Numbered from the stretch's first letter, positions 25,056 to 35,107 are shown. The stretch: DNA of 64,000 bases from Rhodoferax sp. GW822-FHT02A01 (GCF_038784515.1 NZ_CP152376.1:3534001-3598000); one strand, 5' to 3'. Notes: generated from the sequence alone by a model not told the origin. Program-made: numbers and translations.

Positions 25056-28000
25056 TCACTTGCCGCTCCCCACCACAACCCGTGCATTCGGCAACTCGCC
25101 AAACATCTCCGGCGCATACATCGCCTCCACCCGCGACGGCGGCAGGGCAAAGTTGCCTGCATTGTTCAGACGCACCGTGTATTCCATCTTCACCACGCCC
25201 TTGGGCAGGTACTGGTAGTAACTGCGGAAGGACTCGAAGCTGCGCTCCTCGAAGGCGGCCCAGCCGTAGCCCTGACGCTTCTCACCTTGCGTGGCAATCT
25301 CGGAATCACGGCCCAGGCCGCTGCCCAGGATGGTGGCGCCGCCCGGTACCGGGTCGGTGATGGCAACCCAGGTCATGTCGGCCGAAGCGTTCACTTCCAG
25401 TGTGATGCGCAGCACGTCGCCGCGCGTGTAGCTGCCCGGTGGCAGGCTCTTATCGGCCTGCTCGATGGGAGTGATGGTCTTCTTGATCTGGTAGCCCGCG
25501 TTGAACGGTTCCTTGAGTTGCACTGCCGCCAGCGACTGCAGCGTGAGCCAGGGTTTGCCGGCACCTTGGTGGGTTACGGAGAACGTGTCCTTGCCGGCCT
25601 TGCTCCAGGGCAGGAACATGCTGTTGTTGCGTAGGTTGCCAGGGGCTGCTGGCGCACCAAAGAACGTGTTCTGGTGTGCGGCACCTGTCGCATCAGTGGT
25701 CTTGATGCGCTCCACCTTGCTCCAGTCCACTGCCGCGCTGTTGCCGCCCATGCTGGCGCGGGTGGTGCCGGCTACCGGCGTGGCTTCAAACTTGGCCGAG
25801 AACTTTTCCAGAGCCAAGCCACCCCACAGGTTGGCGGTGGTGGTATGCCAGGCGCCGTTTTGCTGGCGGCTGATGAAGCCGTTGGCCAGGCGGCCCATGT
25901 CGTCCTTCCAGGCCGGGTTGTCCATCACGGCCAGGATCAGGCGGGCGCTGTTGACGTCGCCGTTTTGCATCAGCCACCACCAGTAGTCGTCGCGCTCGGA
26001 GCTGAAGACCATCTTGGTGCCCTGGTAGCTGATGCGGCTGCGCAGAATCTGCGTGGCTTCTGCGATGCGCTTGTCGCGCTCGGGCACGTCCTGCACGCGG
26101 GAGAGGATATTGAGCCAGTCGATCACCGCATGGGTGGGCCATTGGTTGGGCGCGATGGTGATGCTGCTCAGCAGTTTGCCCTGGGCACGGCCGTAGCGCG
26201 ACAGGGCCTCGATGGCGGCGAGCTTGCGGATGTCCAGGTCCTTGCGCGGGCTCCAGAAGTCACGCTGGATACGCCCTTCCACAAACGCAATCAGGCCGCG
26301 CTCCATGGGGGCGCGTTGTTCGTCACTCAGGCCGAAGGCGGGGTTGATGGCGGAGGCTTCGTGCGTGGCCGCCAGCACATAGGCGGTGAGGGTGTCACTA
26401 CCGTGGTTGCTTTCGCCTTCGCGGGGTGGGAAGTAGCTGGCCAGGCCGTCGCTGTCGAGGTAGCTGGGGATCTGCGCAGCCACGATCTGCCACAGCTTGG
26501 CGTCGCGCAGGCCTATAGCCTTGCTGGTCTTCTGCTCCAGGCACAGGAAGGGGTAGTTGGCAAACCAGTCGCGCACGCCGGGCAGGCCTTCGGCCAGCTT
26601 GGGTTGCAGTGCCATCTTCAAGCCACCGCGACCGGGCAGGGCGTCAGCAGGCGGGTTCACCTCCAGGCTGAGCGGGCCGTCGAGCTGCACCAGTGTGGCC
26701 TGCTGCACCGTCAGCGGCACGGCGGGGATGATGCGCTGGCTGGCCTTGAGTGCGTCACGTGCGCCGCTGATCGTGTCCTTGGCTTCGATCTCCCACAGGA
26801 TGGACTCGAAGCGGCTGAGTGCGAGCTGCGCGGGGGCCGTTACGTTCCAAGCCACTTCGCGCGCGTCGCCCGCGGGGATGTCCACGGTTTGCGGTGCGAG
26901 TGTGAGCAGGGTGGCACGCGGCGTCACCACCACCTTCATGGCTTGCTTGGTGGTGTTGCGCAGGGTGAGCTGGGCGCGGTACTGGTCGTCCTCGCGCACC
27001 AGGGGCGGCAGGCCGCTGATGATCTGCAGGTCCTGCGTGGCGCGGATAGACGTGGAGCCGGTGCCAAACAGCCCGGTGGATGCATCGGCCACGGCCACGA
27101 TCTTGAAGCTGGTGAGCGCGTCATTCAGCGGCACGGTGACCGTTGCGCTGCCGTTGGCGTCCAACTGCACGCGTGGGTTCCACAGCAGCAGTGTGTCCAG
27201 CAGTTCACGCGCACCGCTGTGGCCACCACCACCACCTGCTGGAACGGCCTTACGCCCGTAGTGTCTGCGGCCAATGATTTCCATCTGGGCGGTGGACGTC
27301 TCCACGCCCCAGGCGCGGCGCTGCAGCATGGCGTCCAGCAGATTCCAGCTGTCGTTGGGCAACAGCTCCAGCAGGGCCTGGTCCACGGCGGCCAGCGCCA
27401 CTTCGGCATTCGCTGCCGGTTGGCCGTTGGGCAGCTTGACTTGGATCTGCACCTGCGCCTTGCCGCGCACCGGGTAGCTCTCCTTGTCGGTCTTGACGCT
27501 CACATCCAGCTGGTGCCCTTTGGTGCCCACGCGGATCTCGGACACGCCCAGGCGGAAGGCGGGTTTGCTCAGGTCCACCAGGGCGGTGGGGGCTACGTAT
27601 TCGCGGCCCTCGTACCAGAAGGAGGTCCACCACTCGCGCGGTGCCTTGTAGCCCCAGGTGAAGAAGCTGTACCAGGGCACTTCACGCAGGCGTCCGCGTA
27701 GGGCCAGCACGCTCACGTACACATTGGGGCCCCAGCCCTCCTGCACCTTGAGCTGTACCGTCGGGTCCTGGCCGTTGAGCTGCACCACCTGCGTATCAAG
27801 CACGCCTTCGCGCTCCACCGTCAGCAGCGCGGTGGCAAAGCGGAAGGGCATGCGCACCTGGAACGTGGCGGTTTCGCCGGGCTGGTAGCTTTTCTTTTCG
27901 GGCAACAGGTCGATGCGGTCGTTGTTTTCGCCGCCAAACCAGAGCTCGCCCTGCTTGGTGACATACACCGAGCTGGCGGCCTGGATGCCGTTGCCGCTGC

Positions 28001-31000
28001 TGTCCTTGGCGGTGACCACCAGCTCCACCTCGCCGGGCTCGTTCAGTGTGGTGTCGCACAGCAGCAGGCCACGGCTGTCGCTCTTGCCTGAGCACACGGT
28101 GCCCAGTTCCTTCACGCTGGTCTTGTTGTCGTAGGTGTAGAAGCCGCCCACCATGCGCTTGCGCGTGGTGGTGACGATGCGGGCCGTGGCCTTCACATCG
28201 AGCGGCACGCCTTCCTTGGGTTTGCCGGCCAGATCCAGCGCCAGGGCCTGGAACTTGATGGTCTTGCCACTCGACACCCAGCCCTCGGTCTTGATGCCAG
28301 CCACCTCCGCCGCGGGCCAGAGCGTGCGGGTGCTGCGTAGGGTCTGCACTTCGCCGTTGGGGTCGGAGTAGGTGGCTTCCAGCAGCAGGTCTTGCGGCTG
28401 TTTGCTCAAGGGCACATCGGGCACGGTGGTCTTGCCCGTGCCGTTCGTGTCCAGGGTGAGCGGCAGCTTGTCGGCGATCACGCGCGAGTCGGTGTTGCTG
28501 CTCTCGGTCTCTTCGTCCCCTGCGGACACGGCTTCGGTCTTGCCGCGCGGCGGCTGGAAGCTGAAGGCGTCAAAGTCCGGAAAGTTCAGCCACTTGCTGC
28601 GCACCAGGGCCGACACGCGCACCGGCAAGCGGGCAGCCGGGCCACCGGACACGTAATTGACCTGCACGTCCACTGGCACGCTCTGGGTGTGCACCAGCTG
28701 CTCCTTGCTGCTGGGGCTAATGCGCCCCTCCAGCACCGGCAGGCGGAACTCCTCCACGCGGAACTGGCCGGTGTAGAAGCTACGGTCGTTGCCGGTGGCG
28801 CGCAGCTCGACGCTGTACACGCCCAGCTTGGCCGCCTGCGGAATGGCAAAGCTGCTCTCGGCACTCAGCCCGCCGGTAGCGGTCTTGCGCCAGGTCAGGG
28901 GCTGGGTGTATTGCTGGCCACTGCCTTCGTGGGTGATGACCAGGGTGCTGGGCTGGCGCTCGGGCAGGCCAAAGCCCTTGCCGGTTTCGGTGCGCAGGAT
29001 GTGCTTCATGGACACGGTCTCGCCCGCGCGCAGCAGGCTGCGGTCCAGGATGCTGTGGGCGCGCTCATCCGGGCGCGGATCGCGGTTGGTGGGCAGGTTG
29101 AAGCGCCAGGGCTCTATGCCACGGTTCCAGTCGCTCCAGGTGAAGGCGAGGTCTTGCACCGTGCCCTTGCCATCGCCCGACGGCTGCACTGCGCGGGCGC
29201 TGATGAAATAGGCCTGGCTGTAGCTGTCATCGCTATGGCAGCCGGGCGCTACCGAAGGAACACCTGCAAGCTGGGCCACGCCTTGTGCGTCGGTAGTGCC
29301 GCTGGCGACTTCGCGCCCTCTGCAGTCGGACACGCGCACGGTGGCGTTGACCACGGGCTTGCCCTTGTCCAGGGTGGTGACCCAGGCCAGCGCGTTCTCG
29401 CGCCCCAGCTTGAAGTGCACACCCAGATTGGTCACCAATGCCGAGGTGCGGACATACATGGTGCGGCCATTGCCATAGCGCTCGTCCAGCAGCGACGTGC
29501 CCAGCTTCTGCGAAGCAATCTCCACCACATGGAAGCCCGCGTCCAGCGGAATGCCCACCACCTCGAACGGGCGCGGGTCGTTGCTGGCGCTCTTGGGCAG
29601 GTCCAGCGTCTTCACCTGGCTGTGGCCTTGCAGCAGCGAGACCATGCGCGTCTGCACCCAGCCGCGGTCGGTGTCACTGATGGAGGGCGCCAAGGGAAGT
29701 TTGGAGTCGGCAGCGGCCATGGAGCGCGGCACCATGGCGTTGTCATAGCGTTGGATCTTCTGGTACCAGGCGATGATTTCTGCGTCGGTGCCAGGCTTGT
29801 AGTCACTGACCTTGCCCTTGCTCTTTTCTTGCACGGCCTTGGGCGAAGGTGCCAGCTGCGCCGCATCCAGCCCTTGCACTTTCAGCGCCGCCTCCACATT
29901 GCGCAGGGTCACCGGCAGCATCGCCACACCATCGGGTTCGGCAAAGCGCTCCACGATGCCAAAGGGCGCTGCCGCAAACTTGGCCAGCGGCGGCATGGCA
30001 CCCGTGGCCACCTTCAGCGGAAAGTTCGCTGCATTGCGCAGGCTGCGCCCGCTGGCGTCCTTGAACTCTTTGGGCAGCTCCAGGCTGAACTGCGTGAGCT
30101 CGGGCAACACGCCACCAAAGCGGATGCTGCTCACCACATGCTCGTCGCCTTCGTCTCCGTTGTCGTTGTCGAACTGCGGCTTGAGCGTTTCCTTGGCTGA
30201 GACCAGGCGAATGCCCTCCAGCAGCTTCTTGGGCACGGGCGCATTGAAGCTCAGCGTCATGGGGCGGATCGGCAGGCAGGCACTCTGGGCGCTTTCGCGC
30301 TCGCAACTGAAGCTGGCGTCAAACGGCTCGCGCACCTGGAAGGTGAAGCGCTTCTCCACGCTATTGGCAATGCCGCTGGGTGTGGCCACGCCTTTCTCAT
30401 ACACCAGTTGCACAGAGGCGCCCGAACTGAAACGGCGGTTGCAGGCCAGGGCCACAAAGGACAGCGGGCTCTTCTTGGCCGCCTGCTCCCAACCCTGCGC
30501 CTTGAGCAGGGCGTCGCGGTCCTTGCCGTCCAGCAGCCGTACGGCCACGCGCTCCCCCAGGCCATCCACCCTGCAGCTGACATGCGCCTGCACGCTGGCA
30601 GTGGTGGCTTCGCCTGAGAGGCGCAAGGCGAAGAACTGTTCCTCATCGATGCGCGCGCCCTCGTACGGGCGCATGGCCTGCACAAACGGACCGCCGGTAT
30701 TGAAGCGGTAGCTGGCAGGCCCAGTTAGCGTTGTGCCCTTGGCCGACTTGAGGTCTGACTTGACCTGCACCGTGCAGGACACGCCGGGCGGCAAGTCATT
30801 CTCGAATTCAAAAGCCCAGGACCGGTCGGTCACCCAACGCCCCGTGCCCTTGCTGGCCTGCGCGTCGCTGCACCGCAGCGTCAGCGGCGCCTCTGCCTTG
30901 GGGTCTCCAAAGGCTGCGGCGCTTTCGTCAAACTGGGCCACCACCTGACGTACCCGCGCAATTTCGCCTTGCGGCGAGAGGCTGGTGATCTGGAAGGCGT

Positions 31001-31058
31001 GGGCGGTGAGGGCGGCCAGTGCCAGGCCGCAGCTGAGGAGGGTGGTTTTTGTTGTCAT
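25056..31058 (-). CDS. yfhM: alpha-2-macroglobulin family protein (YfhM/ECAM-like)
   Basis: A 2,000-residue envelope protein, the longest in the window. A short signal peptide ends near AHA|FQ; the LLSC near residue 10 is too early to be a sure lipobox. After MG-like beta domains come the bait region and the thioester motif CLEQ at about residue 1506 (YPFLCLEQKTSK), then the complement-like helical domain and a C-terminal macroglobulin domain. Bacterial proteins of this type trap invading proteases by a covalent thioester. They are encoded with PBP1C, which is thought to repair the breached wall. The same pairing is seen here, with pbpC next on the same strand. Confidence 0.93.
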   Translation of the reverse strand: MTTKTTLLSCGLALAALTAHAFQITSLSPQGEIARVRQVVAQFDESAAAFGDPKAEAPLTLRCSDAQASKGTGRWVTDRSWAFEFENDLPPGVSCTVQVKSDLKSAKGTTLTGPASYRFNTGGPFVQAMRPYEGARIDEEQFFALRLSGEATTASVQAHVSCRVDGLGERVAVRLLDGKDRDALLKAQGWEQAAKKSPLSFVALACNRRFSSGASVQLVYEKGVATPSGIANSVEKRFTFQVREPFDASFSCERESAQSACLPIRPMTLSFNAPVPKKLLEGIRLVSAKETLKPQFDNDNGDEGDEHVVSSIRFGGVLPELTQFSLELPKEFKDASGRSLRNAANFPLKVATGAMPPLAKFAAAPFGIVERFAEPDGVAMLPVTLRNVEAALKVQGLDAAQLAPSPKAVQEKSKGKVSDYKPGTDAEIIAWYQKIQRYDNAMVPRSMAAADSKLPLAPSISDTDRGWVQTRMVSLLQGHSQVKTLDLPKSASNDPRPFEVVGIPLDAGFHVVEIASQKLGTSLLDERYGNGRTMYVRTSALVTNLGVHFKLGRENALAWVTTLDKGKPVVNATVRVSDCRGREVASGTTDAQGVAQLAGVPSVAPGCHSDDSYSQAYFISARAVQPSGDGKGTVQDLAFTWSDWNRGIEPWRFNLPTNRDPRPDERAHSILDRSLLRAGETVSMKHILRTETGKGFGLPERQPSTLVITHEGSGQQYTQPLTWRKTATGGLSAESSFAIPQAAKLGVYSVELRATGNDRSFYTGQFRVEEFRLPVLEGRISPSSKEQLVHTQSVPVDVQVNYVSGGPAARLPVRVSALVRSKWLNFPDFDAFSFQPPRGKTEAVSAGDEETESSNTDSRVIADKLPLTLDTNGTGKTTVPDVPLSKQPQDLLLEATYSDPNGEVQTLRSTRTLWPAAEVAGIKTEGWVSSGKTIKFQALALDLAGKPKEGVPLDVKATARIVTTTRKRMVGGFYTYDNKTSVKELGTVCSGKSDSRGLLLCDTTLNEPGEVELVVTAKDSSGNGIQAASSVYVTKQGELWFGGENNDRIDLLPEKKSYQPGETATFQVRMPFRFATALLTVEREGVLDTQVVQLNGQDPTVQLKVQEGWGPNVYVSVLALRGRLREVPWYSFFTWGYKAPREWWTSFWYEGREYVAPTALVDLSKPAFRLGVSEIRVGTKGHQLDVSVKTDKESYPVRGKAQVQIQVKLPNGQPAANAEVALAAVDQALLELLPNDSWNLLDAMLQRRAWGVETSTAQMEIIGRRHYGRKAVPAGGGGGHSGARELLDTLLLWNPRVQLDANGSATVTVPLNDALTSFKIVAVADASTGLFGTGSTSIRATQDLQIISGLPPLVREDDQYRAQLTLRNTTKQAMKVVVTPRATLLTLAPQTVDIPAGDAREVAWNVTAPAQLALSRFESILWEIEAKDTISGARDALKASQRIIPAVPLTVQQATLVQLDGPLSLEVNPPADALPGRGGLKMALQPKLAEGLPGVRDWFANYPFLCLEQKTSKAIGLRDAKLWQIVAAQIPSYLDSDGLASYFPPREGESNHGSDTLTAYVLAATHEASAINPAFGLSDEQRAPMERGLIAFVEGRIQRDFWSPRKDLDIRKLAAIEALSRYGRAQGKLLSSITIAPNQWPTHAVIDWLNILSRVQDVPERDKRIAEATQILRSRISYQGTKMVFSSERDDYWWWLMQNGDVNSARLILAVMDNPAWKDDMGRLANGFISRQQNGAWHTTTANLWGGLALEKFSAKFEATPVAGTTRASMGGNSAAVDWSKVERIKTTDATGAAHQNTFFGAPAAPGNLRNNSMFLPWSKAGKDTFSVTHQGAGKPWLTLQSLAAVQLKEPFNAGYQIKKTITPIEQADKSLPPGSYTRGDVLRITLEVNASADMTWVAITDPVPGGATILGSGLGRDSEIATQGEKRQGYGWAAFEERSFESFRSYYQYLPKGVVKMEYTVRLNNAGNFALPPSRVEAMYAPEMFGELPNARVVVGSGK

Positions 31059-31134
31059 GGCTGGGCGGTGTAAAAGCCAATTTATAAACCAGCGACCGTG
31101 GCGTGCCTATGACTTGGGCCATCGGTTCGTCAAT

Positions 31135-31548
31135 CTATGGGCAGTGCTTGACTTCTCGAAGGGTTTTCCACCACAAGGTCACTTGCATGACTTCAGCGGG
31201 GGCCACCGCTGTATCCAGCGTTCCAGTCACTTCATATAGTCGGCGCTTTGTGTTTGTACCAATGGGGACCTCGGGTCTGGGCATGATCTGGATTTTTCGG
31301 AGGGAACTTTGCTCCGAACCGTATTGGACCTTCACAATTTTTTTCAGGACCACAAACCATGCGTCAAATTTGCTGTCATGGCGAGGGTCTTCACCGAAAT
31401 TGGGTGGGCCCCAATGGCGTTCCTTGAGAAGCGTGCCACACAGGCTGATCGACGCCACACCATCTGCAACGATCGGTGTGGCTTCAGCGCTGGTGCCTAA
31501 GGCTGTAGCTACCAAAATGGAGGCTATTGCCGCATTGATTCGTGACAT
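31135..31548 (-). CDS. small exported DUF4431-like protein, candidate immunity protein
   Basis: 137 residues with a signal peptide (INAAIASILVATALGTSAEA) and thus probably periplasmic. The mature part has a GTL...GPPNFGEDP segment and a later VTGTLDTAVAPAEVMQVTLWW segment, resembling DUF4431 proteins; this match is from memory and moderate. It starts 11 bases after the stop of the PAAR-effector gene, on the same strand. A periplasmic protein placed directly after a predicted peptidoglycan-targeting effector is the usual position of an immunity protein; that role is inference. Codon use is visibly more AT-rich than the flanking yfhM and argH. Confidence 0.6.
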   Translation of the reverse strand: MSRINAAIASILVATALGTSAEATPIVADGVASISLCGTLLKERHWGPPNFGEDPRHDSKFDAWFVVLKKIVKVQYGSEQSSLRKIQIMPRPEVPIGTNTKRRLYEVTGTLDTAVAPAEVMQVTLWWKTLREVKHCP

Positions 31549-31559
31549 TCGCGTTGTTC

Positions 31560-32363
31560 CTACTTCTTGGGTATCTGAACTACCGTCCCGACGATCCAGC
31601 CTTCCTGGCGCCTGATGGCCGAGCCTACAGCGGTCAACTGCGACGCGGTAAGGTCCTTCAGGTTTGTCTTGGAATCAATGCCAGTCCACTCGGTGATGCG
31701 TTTTGAATAGGTCACTGGATCATTGCTGTCGGACGCCGGTGCCCAGGCATCAATTGCTTTTGCAACTGAAAGCGCTTGGTATCTCTCTGTTTTTAAATTT
31801 GCAAGTAGCGCTTCAAAGCCGAATTTTTCGCTCTTGAACACTGCGAATCCTCCGCTGCTACCTATGGCGGGATAGCCGTCAATTCCAGCACGCATATTGC
31901 CAGGATTGTTGTTGCGCCAAGCCATGCTGCCACCCTTGCGTACTTCCTTGTGACCGTCAGCATAAGTAATTGTCACCTGTCCATGTTCACTGGAAGCGGA
32001 AATGCCTTCAACGTCGACTTGAGGCCTCGCAGGAGGAACTTCTCCGTGGGTTTCCACATCATCGTCAGCCCAGGCACTTGGCTTGCTTGTCGTAACCGCC
32101 TTGGCAACAAGCGTGGGCGGAACGGGGCAGTTGCACAGCACGATGTCGCCTTCCAGTGCAACTTCTTGGCCACGGTAATTCAGGCGACTGGGGCCACCCG
32201 CCTTGGCGATAGCGCCCGTGCTGTTGCAGGTGTCGCAGTGCACCTTGCCATTGATGTAGGCAAAGGACACGCCTTTGCGCGCGTCCAGATTGTGGTTGTG
32301 GGGTAGTACAGCGCCTCCGGTGCTAAGTGGGTCGCCAACGACGACCAAGTTGCGCCTTGCCAT
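31560..32363 (-). CDS. PAAR-domain protein with C-terminal peptidoglycan-hydrolase-like domain (probable T6SS effector)
   Basis: 267 residues. Residues 1-90 are a PAAR domain (VVGDPLSTGG, INGKVHCDTC, ALEGDIVLCNC), which caps the VgrG spike of type VI secretion systems. A linker of about 50 residues leads to a C-terminal domain beginning MAWRNNNPGNMRAG and including FAVFKSEKFGFEALL and AIDAWAPASDSND. RNNNPGN openings are typical of the phage P5-like lysozyme/transglycosylase family that enters or breaks peptidoglycan. No vgrG, hcp or tss gene is in the window, so it would have to use a machine encoded elsewhere. The downstream exported protein is the candidate immunity factor. Confidence 0.78.
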   Translation of the reverse strand: MARRNLVVVGDPLSTGGAVLPHNHNLDARKGVSFAYINGKVHCDTCNSTGAIAKAGGPSRLNYRGQEVALEGDIVLCNCPVPPTLVAKAVTTSKPSAWADDDVETHGEVPPARPQVDVEGISASSEHGQVTITYADGHKEVRKGGSMAWRNNNPGNMRAGIDGYPAIGSSGGFAVFKSEKFGFEALLANLKTERYQALSVAKAIDAWAPASDSNDPVTYSKRITEWTGIDSKTNLKDLTASQLTAVGSAIRRQEGWIVGTVVQIPKK

Positions 32364-32808
32364 ATCAAGCGCTCCAACGGGAGTTGAACGAGGTGTGCGC
32401 GTACCGCAAGCTCGCCGACTTTTTGTCTATATCAAACACAAGACTCTCCTGAAAAGTGAAAGAGGCATGACTGTGCCGGTGAATCGTTGATGAGACGGTT
32501 TTAATTGTTTGAGGGTGGACTGTCTGGCCTATTTGCTGGATGTGCGCTGCAAGACGCTCGCTTCGCGTAGCGCTTGCTTATGCGTGGTTGGTGTTCATGC
32601 TGTTCGTTGAACAACGTGGACAAGTACGCGCTGTGAAGGGGGTTACAAGGGGAAAGAACTGCGCAATCGGGCCGATTTGCTGCAAACTGCAGGGATGAAC
32701 AACCAAAACCTGATTCTCAAACAACGCAACGCGCAAGGCGTGGTGCGCGCTAGTGAGAATCAGGTTTTCCACAGCCTCGTTAGGCTGTTATAGAAAGGAC
32801 TTTTTTGA
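32364..32808. other. 445-base noncoding gap in the accessory patch
   Basis: No supported gene. Apart from the inverted repeat at 32705-32768 I see several short palindromic bits (for example around 32554-32575). A GTTAGGC heptamer at 32780 resembles an integron attC core end, but its partner could not be found. The stretch contains the promoter region for the PAAR gene on one side and for the GFA-GNAT pair on the other. Base composition is lower in GC than the neighbouring core genes. Confidence 0.5.
32705..32768. repeat. perfect 15-base inverted repeat upstream of GFA gene
   Basis: AAAACCTGATTCTCA (32705-32719) pairs exactly with 32754-32768, leaving a 34-base loop that itself contains a GCGC-rich region. 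The hairpin ends 40 bases before the GFA start. It could be a terminator-like structure for transcription entering from the left, or a mobile-element end. No T run follows beyond four bases. Confidence 0.7.
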
Positions 32809-33219
32809 ATGACTTTATTCCGTGGTGGTTGTCTATGTGGGGCAGTGCGATATGAAACGACCTCTGAACCTTTGAATCAGAGGGTATGTCACTGCAGGGT
32901 TTGTCAAAAAGCTATTGGCGCTGCTTTCAATGCTCGCGTACTTATGCGCATCGAACATGTGGAAATCTCTGGCCCCATCAGCACATTCCACTCTTCAGAA
33001 ACGCTAGAGCGCGGCTCTTGTTCGCGTTGCGGCACCAGCGTTTTCTCGCGGCGTGTTTCTGCTGGAGTCATGGGCCTGACAGCCGGTAGCCTGGACGATC
33101 CGTCACAGTTCAAACCTGACATGCATTTTTGGGTATCTTCAAAACAACCTTGGCTAGAAATCACAGACGACCTGCCTCAGTATCCAGAAGGCCCGCCAAC
33201 TTCAGGGTATACGCCATGA
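32809..33219 (+). CDS. GFA-family (Mss4-like) zinc protein
   Basis: 136 residues. The zinc-binding cysteines lie in GGCLCGAVRYE, VCHCRVCQ and SCSRCGTS. The C-terminal WVSSKQPWLEI is the usual end motif, also seen as FTASKQPWVVL in the paralogue at 3889. The family name (glutathione-dependent formaldehyde-activating) does not prove an enzymatic role. The stop overlaps the GNAT start by four bases. Codon use is AT-richer than in the core genes, and the pair sits in the accessory patch between yfhM and argH, suggesting acquisition. Confidence 0.88.
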   Translation: MTLFRGGCLCGAVRYETTSEPLNQRVCHCRVCQKAIGAAFNARVLMRIEHVEISGPISTFHSSETLERGSCSRCGTSVFSRRVSAGVMGLTAGSLDDPSQFKPDMHFWVSSKQPWLEITDDLPQYPEGPPTSGYTP

Positions 33220-33653
33220 GTATTTTCGGTAGTTGGTCCAACCATACATCCGACCTCGATTGGTCCGAGCTTGAGACGCTGTACCGGCTGACGCCGCTTG
33301 GCAACAAGAACGCGGAGATGCTGAAGACGGTGTTCGAGAACAGCCGATTCAAGTGGCTGGTGCGCGATCAGGGAAGACTTGTTGCAGCTGGCCGGGCTTT
33401 GGCTGATGGCGCCGACTGTTCCTACATCTGCGATGTGGCCGTGCTTCCTGCGTACCAGGGAACCGGGCTTGGCAAGGAGGTCGTCTCCCGTCTGGTTGAA
33501 GACTCCAGGCAGCACAAGAAAATCATCCTTTACTCGGTCCCGGGCAAGGAAGGTTTCTATCGCAAGCTGGGGTTTCTGCGCCTGCTGACTGCGATGGCCA
33601 TCTTTCAGGACCGAGACGCCGCCATCCAGCGTGGACATCTTGGTGAGGTGTAA
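33216..33653 (+). CDS. GNAT-family N-acetyltransferase
   Basis: 145 residues from the ATG overlapping the GFA stop (ATGA). The acetyl-CoA-binding motif A reads VAVLPAYQGTGLGKEVV (Q/R-x-x-G-x-G/A), preceded by the beta-4 strand YICDVAV. Motif B ends with GKEGFYRKLGF, the usual FYxKxGF signature. The N-terminal half is short, as in small stand-alone GNAT proteins that acetylate amines or drugs. Substrate unknown. Convergent with argH, 32 bases away. Confidence 0.88.
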   Translation: MSIFGSWSNHTSDLDWSELETLYRLTPLGNKNAEMLKTVFENSRFKWLVRDQGRLVAAGRALADGADCSYICDVAVLPAYQGTGLGKEVVSRLVEDSRQHKKIILYSVPGKEGFYRKLGFLRLLTAMAIFQDRDAAIQRGHLGEV

Positions 33654-33685
33654 TCCCGTGGCCCGCTAGGGCTGGCGGCTTTTGC

Positions 33686-35107
33686 TCAAGCCAGCCGCGC
33701 CAGGTGCCGCGCAATCTGCGCCCGCACCTGGGCCGGTGCTGTACCACCCAGAATATTGCGCGCATTGAGCGAGCCCCGCAGGCTCAACACTTCAAACACA
33801 TCTGCCTCGATCTTGGGATTGAACGCCTGCAGTTCGGCCAGCGACAGTTCCGACAAATCCACGCCCTTGCCAATGGCGGTCTTGACCGCGTGGGCCACCA
33901 CTTCGTGTGCGTCGCGGAAGGGCAGGCCCTTCTTGACCATGTAGTCGGCCAGATCGGTAGCCGTGGCGTAGCCGCGCAGTGCGGCGCGCTCCATGGCTTC
34001 GGGCTTGACGGTGATGCCGCCCACCATCTCGGCGAAGATGCGCAGCGTGTCCTTCAGGGTGTCCACCGTGTCGAACAGCGGCTCCTTGTCTTCCTGGTTG
34101 TCCTTGTTGTAGGCCAGGGGCTGGCCCTTCATCAGGGTGATCAGGCCCATGAGGTGGCCGACCACGCGGCCGGTCTTGCCGCGGGCCAGTTCGGGCACGT
34201 CGGGGTTCTTCTTCTGCGGCATGATGGAGCTGCCGGTGCAGAAGCGGTCGGCGATGTCGATGAAGCCAAAGCTCTGGCTCATCCACAGCACCAACTCTTC
34301 CGACAGGCGGCTGATGTGCACCATGGCCAATGAGGCGGCGGCGGTGAACTCGATGGCGAAGTCACGGTCGCTCACGGCGTCCAGGCTGTTCTGGCACACG
34401 CCTTCCATGCCCAGCGTGGCGGCCACGCGCTCGCGGTCCAGCGGGTAGCTGGTGCCGGCCAGGGCGGCGGCGCCCAGTGGCAGGCGGTTGACGCGGCGGC
34501 GCACGTCCTGCATGCGTTCGGCATCGCGGCTGAACATTTCCACGTACGCCAGCATGTGGTGGCCAAAGCTCACCGGCTGGGCCACTTGCAGATGGGTAAA
34601 GCCGGGCAGGATCACGTCCACGTTCTTTTCGGCCAGTGCCAGCAGCGACTTCTGCAAGGCGACAAGCAAATCACCAATCAGGTCGATCTCGCTGCGCAGC
34701 CACAGGCGCACGTCGGTGGCGACCTGGTCGTTGCGGCTGCGTCCGGTGTGCAGGCGCTTGCCAGCATCGCCCACCAGCTGGGTCAGGCGGGCCTCGATGT
34801 TGAGGTGCACGTCTTCCAGGTCCAGCTTCCATTCAAATTCACCGGCTTCGATCTCGCCGCGTATGGTGGCCATGCCGTCCTGGATGGATGCATGGTCCGC
34901 CGCGCTGATGATGCCTTGGGCGGCCAGCATGTCCGCATGGGCCAGGCTGCCGGTGATGTCGGCCAGCCACAGGCGCTTGTCAAAAAACACGCTGGAGGTG
35001 TAGCGCTTGACCAGGTCGCTCATGGGTTCGGAGAACAGCGCCGACCAGGCTTGGGATTTGTTGTCGAGTTGGTTATCAGACGGAGCGGAGGAGGGCTTGG
35101 AAGACAT
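33686..35107 (-). CDS. argH: argininosuccinate lyase
   Basis: 473 residues from the ATG at 35107; a TTG two codons upstream is the only alternative. It splits argininosuccinate to arginine and fumarate, the last step of arginine synthesis. The fumarase/aspartase-superfamily signature [12 protein letters not shown] holds the catalytic serine on its mobile loop. [12 protein letters not shown] and the THLQVAQP motif with the catalytic His are also present. Divergent from algZ with 51 bases between; argH beside algZ-algR is conserved in many beta- and gammaproteobacteria. Confidence 0.97.
   Translation of the reverse strand: MSSKPSSAPSDNQLDNKSQAWSALFSEPMSDLVKRYTSSVFFDKRLWLADITGSLAHADMLAAQGIISAADHASIQDGMATIRGEIEAGEFEWKLDLEDVHLNIEARLTQLVGDAGKRLHTGRSRNDQVATDVRLWLRSEIDLIGDLLVALQKSLLALAEKNVDVILPGFTHLQVAQPVSFGHHMLAYVEMFSRDAERMQDVRRRVNRLPLGAAALAGTSYPLDRERVAATLGMEGVCQNSLDAVSDRDFAIEFTAAASLAMVHISRLSEELVLWMSQSFGFIDIADRFCTGSSIMPQKKNPDVPELARGKTGRVVGHLMGLITLMKGQPLAYNKDNQEDKEPLFDTVDTLKDTLRIFAEMVGGITVKPEAMERAALRGYATATDLADYMVKKGLPFRDAHEVVAHAVKTAIGKGVDLSELSLAELQAFNPKIEADVFEVLSLRGSLNARNILGGTAPAQVRAQIARHLARLA

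Noticed and set aside
25674..30200. Long plus-strand open frames of 675 and 602 residues
   Set aside because: Antisense to the alpha-2-macroglobulin gene; low-complexity and without motifs.
32705..32790. Integron attC site
   Set aside because: GTTAGGC fits one core end, but no matching RYYYAAC end at the proper place and no integrase in the window; kept only as a weak possibility.
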